Source of the DNA: Diplodia intermedia
Taxonomy: Eukaryota > Ascomycota > Dothideomycetes > Botryosphaeriales > Botryosphaeriaceae
Assembly (NCBI GenBank): GCA_021495925.1
Contig: JAKEKT010000010.1
Span: forward strand, 522,624-586,623
Direction: 5' to 3'
DNA length: 64,000 bases
Positions 56,986 through 64,000 of this stretch are shown piece after piece (position 1 is the stretch's first letter; each line of letters starts with the position of its first letter). The notes beneath the pieces were generated by a model. It searched no databases. It was not told where the DNA came from and saw only the letters and a list, made by a program, of their open reading frames with translations. Both the position numbers and the translations under genes were made by a program.

Positions 56986-58000
56986 ACCGCGACAACACTG
57001 GAATTACCTTGTGTTGAATAATATCTTTGAGCAGTCGGGCGCATGGTCGAAAGAAGCTGCCACTAGAGTCGCTGCAAATTGCCAGGCACAACAGGCCCAG
57101 TTATTGCGGCTTGCTTTAGCCTGCAATTCAACCGAGTCGTGCCAGGCGCTCGTGAGAGCCATCTCATACTGCCTCATGAATCAAGAATTGGGCCTCCGCA
57201 GGACATAACAGCCACGCCATTCGATCCCAGTTTGGCCTACTCGTTGTGCTCACGTCGGCAACCACGCGTATCCGTCGGCACCAGTCCGCGCAAACTATTT
57301 ACTTCGCGGTTCTGCAACCAGCCCACTCTTATCGAGATCGGGGAACTTGTCGCCTTCAGGGAACTGTTTTTCGTTTGGTGTCTTGCGTCGCTGGATGATC
57401 CACCTGCTGTCATTAATACAAAAGACTGGGCATTTGAGAGTTGTGGAGGTGCAGAAATGTTCGAAATATACACGGTTACTGATTTTTTGAAGTATCGTGT
57501 GCGTAGAAAGCCTGAACTCTGGCTGCACGCTTTTGGAAAGCATTCCCGAGGAATCATCGGCCGAAAGCTCGGAGATTTCAACAGCTCGGAGAAATAGAGT
57601 GCAAAGAGCAAAGAGCAAACACAGGATAGCGACCTCAATCCTACAGTCAGTTTCAGAGCTCTGGATCATGGCCTACAATTCTTGTTCAATCACGTCTCGT
57701 GAGAACAGCATGTCACCGTGCAGCTAGAACCGAATCCCACCGCCAGGCTTGCCATATACGTCCCAAGTTTCGGAGACACATGCCACAGCTAGCTTCCCCA
57801 CCTAAGCTGACCTGGTAATGTCCCTGATTGGTTACCTTGCGCGCCAGCAGCGTAACGGGCCTGGCCTCCCCCGCCTTGACGTCGCTGCGTCCAAACCTTC
57901 CCGAAACGCTGAAAAGAGTGATTAAAGCCGACTTTGCCTACTCACATCATACCTGCTCTCATTCTCTCAGACCCTTCCAAAATTCCCCAGCTCAGACCAC
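56986..58000. other. 1-kb intergenic region
   Basis: Downstream of the small mitochondrial-type gene and upstream of the regulator at 58001. Overlapping frames at 57079-57597 (+) and 57295-57669 (-) have no family likeness. No RNA gene seen. Confidence 0.5.
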
Positions 58001-60407
58001 ATGTCTTCGGTTCCGCGAACTCGCACTGGCTGCCAGGTAAGAAAACGATCCGCCATAATATTTTCATTGGCTGCTTGTCGCTGATGTAAGCCTGCCAGAG
58101 CTGCCGTGTAAGGTATGTGACTTCCCGACCAGCACGCCGTGTGCAACTGGTGGCTAACCTCGCGCCCTATCTAGGCACCTAAAGTGTCAGTACCCACCTT
58201 CCAGGTCTTATTGGTGGATCCAACTAACGGTGAAGAAATCTTGCAGGTGATGAACAGCGACCCTCTTGCACCCGGTGTGCAAAAAGTGGTATCGAATGTG
58301 TAAGGGGTTACAACATCAGATTCCGACATAGCCTCAACCCAAGGTAACACTGCCCCTTATCTGAGAATCCTCTTTACGCACATCATCGGCTAGTATCCGG
58401 GCGATCCTTTCTTGTACCTCGCAGAATGACACGCCTGTTCCTGGATCCTCTTTGGTGGACTGAGATGACTGACGGACCAGCAGCGTTGCCAACCTCAAGG
58501 GTTCTGGAGTTGGGAAATGTGACTACGACTTCTCCAAAGCCCAGCCGTGGTGCAAGACTACACACAACCTCAGCTATGTCGACGAAACTCCCGAACTTCG
58601 AAACATTTACGACCATGATCAAGACTCAGACAACAACAACATAGTCGCCACTCCCCCTGGATGGAGAGACCACGTCACCTCAGACTCAACGGAGGACATA
58701 CCCGTCCGGTCGCTATCGCAGTCCGTGGCAGTACGACCATCCCCAGAGAATCGACAGAGTGTCAGCGAGGCCGGATCCTCCCCCAAACGTCGCAAACTCG
58801 AAGTGCCGCATCGCTCAGAATCATGTCACAAATCTCCTGGTCAGGAGAGCAGTATTTTCAACCAGCCTATCACCAGGTTGAGGTCCGAATCTCAATTGCA
58901 AGTCACGCCATCAGACATTGGCGGTCTCCAGATTAGTCCTCGAGATGGTTTCCCACCGCTAGAGCCCGCATCTTCTCTAGCAGGTAACTTTGCTACAGAG
59001 TTTCCGTCCATCTCAAGCACCGCCAACGCGCTATCGCATATATACTTGGACGCGCCGGTATGGCCTCTAGAGAAGAAGGAAGAAGCTGCCTTATTGCGAT
59101 ATTTCGTCGACAACCTAGCTTCATCGTTCGACCTTTGCGATCCGGATCGGCATTTCCAACTCGTCGTACCGCACAGAGCAGCAGTCTGCCCACCTTTGAT
59201 GAACGCCATATTAGCCGTGGCAGCGAGACACTGGAGCCGGGTCGGAGAGTATGATCCATACATCGCCGAAAGATACCACTCGGAATGCTTGAAGCATCTG
59301 ATCCCGATGCTTGACGAAACGGCGGCGTTGATGGACGAGAACCTGCTCGCGGCCACGGTGATACTGCGTTTCCTGGAGGAGATTGACATTCCAGTCTCTG
59401 GCGCTGAATCCCAAAGTCACCTTCTAGGAACACAGGTGTTCCTCACGGCACAAGAACGTTCGACTGTATACGGTGGGTTAAGACAGGCTGCATTCTGGGT
59501 AGGGCTCCGACAGGAGATATACATGGCTTTTGTCAACCAGCGAACAATCATCCCGGCTCTGGAGCACTGCAACATAGATCGGACGTTTGACACAGCTAGC
59601 GACTGTGTGTGGGCAAACCGGATCGTGACACACTGTGCGGACGTGCTGCGGTACTGTTTTGGTGATGGAGAGCAAACTGTGACCAACTACACCAGGCTGT
59701 TGGATTACTGCGATGGATGGTTTATGTTCAAGCCCCCGTCGTTCTCGCCCATTTTCTACCGGGTGCTTGACGGCGTGAACAATACCTTCCCGGAGATCTG
59801 GCTTCTAAGCGACGCCGTGACCACTGGGCTACAACATTACCATCTTGCAAGGATTCTTCTAACGGCACATGATCCAAAGGTGCCACGATTGGGCCCGGGG
59901 CAGAAGCACGCACTCACGAAGATGGATGTACGTCGACTCACCAGCTAGCTATGATGCCATTGCTCACTCTCCCAACAGAATCAAATCAAGGAAGATGTGC
60001 GGGCGCTATGTGGCATGGCCAATTCAAACTCGCGCTGTCCCCCAAACTTCGTGTACGAGCCGTCCCTGTTCAGATACCCGCCCAAGTACAGCCCTAGCCG
60101 GGCTAACGCATCTCTTAGCACCGCGTCCATGGCCATCGCACTCGCCGGCGAAAGGTTCACGGAACCTGCGGAACAAAAGGCCCTTATGGAGATCCTCGAC
60201 GTTTGCGAGAGGGTCCATGCATGGCCGACGCGAGTCGCGTGAGTGTCAAGCTCCCTTCGGTGTGAGCTCATCGGAAAGAAAGTGTGCTGAAACCCACGCA
60301 GGCAGGTACAGCTGAAAGAGGCGTGGGGATGGCCGACAGATGGCGATGACCCGCAGATAGATGCGAGCAGGGTCAGCATTGACGGGTTGGTAAATGCGCT
60401 GTCTTGA
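58001..60407 (+). CDS. Zn2Cys6 transcription factor with PF11951-type domain
   Basis: Nuclear regulator of about 656 residues. Seven exons: 58001-58036, 58099-58112 (14 nt), 58175-58185 (11 nt), 58247-58343, 58481-59927, 59979-60238 and 60302-60407. The first four rebuild an exact zinc cluster, RTGCQSCRVRHLKCDEQRPS then C-TR-C-AKSGIE-C (Cys11, 14, 21, 28, 31, 38), so the two micro-exons are well supported. Intron 4 is best read as 137 nt (58344-58480); a shorter intron ending at 58393 would keep frame but bring in two TGA codons. A basic patch (PKRRKLEVPHR) and a fungal-specific TF domain 2 follow (LAVAARHWSRVGEYDPYIAE, VFLTAQERSTVYGGLRQAAFWVG). The last exon ends in VQLKEAWGW. Function unknown; its nearest downstream neighbour on the same strand is the P450 reductase. 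Confidence 0.88.
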
Positions 60408-61216
60408 TTGTCATTGTGGGTTTGGAGATAACCAAGCCTGTCCAAAACCAGTTCAACACGCCATGGAATATTTGCAAGAGCGTCAATAAGTGTCCGTACT
60501 CTTGGCGCCCGTTGTGATCAATAATCCCGCTGATGCGATTGGGTCCCTAGCGCTTGGTAAGTGGCGGGTGGTCGGCGGGCAGGATACTGCGGGGGTGCAG
60601 CAGAGGCTAGCCCCACGGGCGCAGTATGACGCATGCGACGGGCGAAGAGAATGTGGATCCTCTGGCCGGCGTCGAGAGCTTCCTGGAGCGGCCGAGGGGC
60701 GCCACATGCTCCGCACGCCAGACGGTTGCGGCGGGACTAGACGAGTGGAGGAGCAAAGGCAGGTCGGACTGAATTTCCACATGTGCCGCTGGCGTAGAAG
60801 CTGCTGACGAGGTGCTTAGGCCTGGATCCTTTGGGAAGGTGGCGCGCCCATCGCAGGCGCCGAAGAGGGAAAATGTCCCCGCACCTTCCCCAGACTTACC
60901 CGCGTCTCCCCACATGGAATCTCAGCCCCAGACTGACGCACATACTCCCGCCGCAGAAGCGCGGGATCCAGATTGCGGCCAGGCGTGCAGAAGAGGAAGA
61001 TGGTGGGGGTGGAAGGTGGAGGGGCTGCCTCTTCCAGCAACCGCCAAAACGGAAAGTCAGCCCCGGTCGCCTTTTCTATATCAACGTCCAGCAGGCCACT
61101 CAGCGCACCTCATGCACTTCTCATGGCATATTGCCTTTGACTTCCCTACTCTTGCGTTCCGTCCCCTCCACCGCACCTGTCTTCGTTCTGGTTTTCTTTG
61201 ACGATACCCGCCCACC
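60408..61216. other. intergenic region (promoter of P450 reductase)
   Basis: 809 bp. A CTATATCA about 140 bp before 61217 and a pyrimidine-rich leader are consistent with a promoter; nothing else supported. Confidence 0.5.
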
Positions 61217-63376
61217 ATGGCACACATCCTTTCCAATCCCGCCTTCCAGGAGACTCTGAAGGAGATCTCCAAAGCCGCAACGCCGCAGAACTATGCCGAC
61301 CTTGCCGCTCTCGGCGTCATTGCTCTTGGCTCTGCCGGCTACGTCCTGCGCAATTACACCTGGGACAAGCCCGACCCCTATGACTACATCTGGTACGAGC
61401 GGCCGCAGCTGAAGAACGGCGGTGTGCTCAACGCCAACAAGGAGACGCGCAACATCGCCCAGAAGCTTGAGGAGACCAACAGAGATCTTGTCATCTTCTG
61501 GGGCTCGCAATCCGGCACTGCCGAGGGCTTCGCCAACCGCCTTGCCCGCGAATGCCATCTCCGCTTCGGCCTGGAGACCATGGCCGCTGACTTGTCCGAC
61601 TTTGACGCCGAGACCATCGCGCTCATTCCCGAGTCTAAGCTTGCCATCTTCATCTGTTCAACCTTTGGCGAGGGTGACCCCAGCGACAACACCGCCGGTC
61701 TGTGGGACTACCTGCTCAAGAGCAAGGATGTCTCACTCAAGAACTTGCGTTACTTTGCCTTTGGTCTCGGAAACAGCAACTACAAGTACTACAACCGCGT
61801 CATTGACGTCGTTGTCGAGCAGCTCGACAAGTTCGGCGCGCGCCCGATGCTGTCCGTTGGCAGGGCAGACGATGCAGAGGGTGGCACCGAGGAAGACTTC
61901 ATGGCCTGGAAGGACGAGCTGTTCGCCGTCTTCAAGAACGAGATCAAGCTTGAGGAGCGTGAGATCAAGTACGAGCCCACGCTCGCCACCGTCGAAGACG
62001 AGTCTCTCGAGCCGATCGATCTCCACCACGGCGAACCCGTCCACCCCCGGGACAACCCTAAGGCAGCCGCAGCTTGCTCTCCGATCAAGCCCCTGACCAT
62101 CCAGAACCCCCGCGAGCTGTTCCACACCAAGGACCGCAACTGCGTGCACATGGAGCTCGATCTCTCCGACCACGTCGAGGTCAAGTACAAGACGGGTGAC
62201 CACCTTGCCGTCTGGCCCACCAATCCCGACGCCGAAGTCGACCGCCTCCTCGCCGCCCTCGGTCTGACCTCCCGTGCCGATGTCCCCATCTCTATCAAGT
62301 CCCTGGACTCAACCCTCAAGGTCAAGGTGCCGACGCCCACCACCACCACGGCCCTCTTCCGCTACTACCTCGAGATATGTGCCCCGGTCTCCCGCGACAC
62401 CATCCTCTCGCTCTCGCCCTTCGCGCCCACGCCAGCCGCGAAGTCCTTCCTGCTGTCGCTAGGCAGGGACAAGACAGCATACGCGCAGTACCTCTCACGC
62501 ACGCACCTCAATCTTGGCCGACTGCTCGCGCTGGCCAGCCCCGATCAAACGTGGACGTCGCTGCCGCTTTCCTACGTGATCGAGACGCTTCCCCGCCTGC
62601 AGCCGCGCTACTACAGCATCTCCTCCTCATCTATCATCTCGCCGCGCCACCCCAGCATCACCGCGCTTGTCAGCACCACGCCTCTGTCTGCAGCCGACGA
62701 CAACACCGTCATCCCCGGCCTCACCTCCAACTACCTCCTCGCGCACGCCCACCACCACCCCACCAACCCCGCCAAGGACTCGACCCACCCCAACATGAAC
62801 GGCCTCACCTACCCCCTCGCCGGGCCCGCCAACGACGACGCGGCGGCGTCGGCGCCCAAGCTCTACGCCCACGTGCGCAAGTCCAAGTTCAAGCTCCCCG
62901 CCGCGGGGACGACGCCCCTCGTCATGGTGGCCGCGGGCACCGGCCTCGCGCCCTTCCGCGGCTTCGTCGCCGAGCGCGCGCGGCTGCACTCGGTGGGCAG
63001 GGACGTCGGCGAGATGGCGCTCTTCTTCGGCTGCCGCCGCGCCGCCGGGGACTACATCTACCGCGACGAGCTCGAGGGGTGGGAGCGCGCGCTCGGCGGC
63101 AGGCTGCAGATCGTCACGGCCTTCAGCCGGGAAGACGGCGAGCCGAAGCGGTATGTGCAGGACCGGGTGGACGAGCGGATGCAGGAGGTGCTTGGGTTGT
63201 TGGAGGAGGGGGCGAACTTTTACGTTTGCGGCAGGGCGAGCATGGCGAGAGAGGTTGGACGGAGGGTTGGTGAGGGGATGAGGAGGATGGAGGATGGATG
63301 GGGTGAGGAGCGCGTGAAGGAGTGGAGCGAGGGTTTGAAGAGGAGGGGTAAGTGGTTGGAGGATGTTTGGGGTTGA
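61217..63376 (+). CDS. cpr: NADPH-cytochrome P450 reductase
   Basis: Diflavin enzyme passing electrons from NADPH through FAD and FMN to P450s at the ER membrane; 719 residues, intronless. The N-terminal anchor helix lies near 25-45 (YADLAALGVIALGSAGYVL). The FMN domain has FWGSQSGTAEGFANR, CSTFGEGDPSDN and FGLGNSNYKYYNRV. The FAD/connecting domain has YKTGDHLAVWP and RYYSISSSSI. The NADPH domain has MVAAGTGLAPFRGF and FFGCRRAAGDYIY, and the end WLEDVWG keeps the stacking Trp. Unusual: the loop that normally reads YVCGDAxNMAREV is YVCGRASMAREV (Cys near 671), so the conserved Asp is Arg and one residue is missing. Also odd is a His/Pro/Asn-rich loop near 515-540 (AHAHHHPTNPAKDSTHPN). It may be a second, specialised reductase. 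Confidence 0.95.
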   Translation: MAHILSNPAFQETLKEISKAATPQNYADLAALGVIALGSAGYVLRNYTWDKPDPYDYIWYERPQLKNGGVLNANKETRNIAQKLEETNRDLVIFWGSQSGTAEGFANRLARECHLRFGLETMAADLSDFDAETIALIPESKLAIFICSTFGEGDPSDNTAGLWDYLLKSKDVSLKNLRYFAFGLGNSNYKYYNRVIDVVVEQLDKFGARPMLSVGRADDAEGGTEEDFMAWKDELFAVFKNEIKLEEREIKYEPTLATVEDESLEPIDLHHGEPVHPRDNPKAAAACSPIKPLTIQNPRELFHTKDRNCVHMELDLSDHVEVKYKTGDHLAVWPTNPDAEVDRLLAALGLTSRADVPISIKSLDSTLKVKVPTPTTTTALFRYYLEICAPVSRDTILSLSPFAPTPAAKSFLLSLGRDKTAYAQYLSRTHLNLGRLLALASPDQTWTSLPLSYVIETLPRLQPRYYSISSSSIISPRHPSITALVSTTPLSAADDNTVIPGLTSNYLLAHAHHHPTNPAKDSTHPNMNGLTYPLAGPANDDAAASAPKLYAHVRKSKFKLPAAGTTPLVMVAAGTGLAPFRGFVAERARLHSVGRDVGEMALFFGCRRAAGDYIYRDELEGWERALGGRLQIVTAFSREDGEPKRYVQDRVDERMQEVLGLLEEGANFYVCGRASMAREVGRRVGEGMRRMEDGWGEERVKEWSEGLKRRGKWLEDVWG

Positions 63377-63616
63377 AAATCAGCTCCGGTTTCATTTGGA
63401 CGAAGGACGATGTGACTGTTGAGAGCTCGGGCGTTTTGGTAGACCCAAAGACGGCGTTCATGTCCTTTTTTTCAAATTTCATTGCTCATTAGATTCCCTC
63501 ATAATCCATCAATCATCGTCTCCAAACCCACAACGATTAAACATACACGTGAGTTTCCCCCGTTCCCCCTCCCACCCAGAAAGATGTACCTAGAAAGTTC
63601 GGCATTTTTTTTTTTT

Positions 63617-64000
63617 TCACAAACCCAGCGGGTTATCGCCCGTCTGCTTCTTGCCGCCGAACGGCTCCTTGTCGGCCTGGGCCTGCTTGCCAAAGTCCTC
63701 GGCGCGCTTGTCGCCGCCCATGAGCTGCGAGCGCTCCGGCCGCTCGCCCGTCATGGGGTCCAGCACCGGCTTGGTGAGGCCGCCGACGGTGCCCGTCACC
63801 GGCTTCGTCACCGTGCCCACGACGGCGCCCACCGGCGACAGCACCTTGCCCAGCCCGGCGCCGACCGGGTCGAGGCCCTTGGAGAGGATGCCTGCACGGA
63901 TCTCGTGTCAGTCCGCGTCATTTGGCGTTGGGGGGGGGTTGAAGGAGGGGAGGGAGGGGATGGAGGCTTACAGGGAAAGGTTTCCATGAGCACGGGGAAG
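63617..64000 (-). CDS. small Gly/Pro/Lys-rich protein, 5' end beyond window
   Basis: Two exons visible: 63972 to the right edge, and 63617-63891, with an 80-nt intron (GTAAGC...GTGCAG). Joined in phase they read VLMETFPCILSKGLDPVGAG, LGKVLSPVGAVVGTVTKPVT, GGLTKPVLDPMTGERP and a polar Lys/Gly-rich tail ending NPLGL. Repeated Gly-x-V-x-K-P-V units suggest a small, possibly membrane-touching or disordered fungal protein. I do not recognise a characterised family. The first exon's start is cut off. Confidence 0.6.

Noticed and set aside
57079..57597. 172-residue frame on the + strand
   Set aside because: No recognisable domain or upstream signals; overlaps a similar-length frame on the other strand.
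58394..58480. Two TGA codons as proof that the PF11951-type regulator is a pseudogene
   Set aside because: A phase-consistent 137-nt intron removes them, and every other exon of the gene is intact.
25127..63376. Secondary-metabolite gene cluster (regulators, MFS pump, P450 reductase)
   Set aside because: No PKS, NRPS, terpene synthase or P450; the transporter is of the allantoate permease type and the reductase is far away.
1..64000. CRISPR arrays, prophage, tRNA and rRNA genes
   Set aside because: No regularly spaced repeats and no phage genes; no clear tRNA box pair seen by eye, though a tRNAscan run would be decisive.

Overview
This is nuclear DNA of a filamentous ascomycete (Pezizomycotina). 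Protein genes are spliced with short introns (mostly 48-80 nt, GT...AG), there are no operons, and gene types typical of that group are present: four Zn2Cys6 regulators, a HET-domain protein, an Hsp9/12-type stress protein, a fasciclin-domain secreted protein, a membrane-anchored fucose-lectin-like protein and an allantoate-permease-type transporter. Coding DNA is GC-rich at third positions, which produces many long antisense shadow frames. The genus cannot be told from the sequence alone. All exon borders below come from reading splice sites and protein continuity by eye.

Layout. 1-10.3 kb: a secreted type-B carboxylesterase (cut by the left edge) diverges from a Zn2Cys6 regulator; then a class-III aminotransferase and a membrane-anchored lectin-like protein. 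10.3-23.8 kb: gene-poor. It holds one Zn2Cys6 regulator, a 171-bp inverted-repeat element, two decayed coiled-coil genes facing away from each other with in-frame stops and frameshifts, and one possible small membrane protein. 23.8-35.1 kb: a D-2-hydroxyacid dehydrogenase, a Zn2Cys6 regulator, an MFS transporter and, divergent from it, a full-length 5-oxoprolinase. 35.5-48.8 kb: an unrecognised small Cys-containing protein, an aspartate-aminotransferase-like enzyme, a DHDPS/NAL-family aldolase, an Hsp12-like protein, a two-domain fasciclin protein, glutamate decarboxylase and a RING-type protein. 49-64 kb: a HET protein, cytosolic leucyl-tRNA synthetase head-to-head with a small mitochondrial-looking protein across a 217-bp promoter carrying a perfect TGAGTCA site, a PF11951-type Zn2Cys6 regulator with micro-exons, NADPH-cytochrome P450 reductase, and a glycine/proline-rich small protein cut by the right edge.

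How the genes may work together. The clearest local unit is regulator - transporter - 5-oxoprolinase (25.1-35.1 kb), which looks like uptake and hydrolysis of 5-oxoproline (or a related amide) to glutamate. Glutamate-linked enzymes also lie further along (an AAT-like transaminase, glutamate decarboxylase, a class-III transaminase), but they are 10-40 kb apart among unrelated genes, so a single pathway cluster is only a hypothesis. There is no PKS, NRPS, terpene synthase or P450, no CRISPR array and no intact transposase. I saw no tRNA or rRNA gene by eye, but ran no covariance search.
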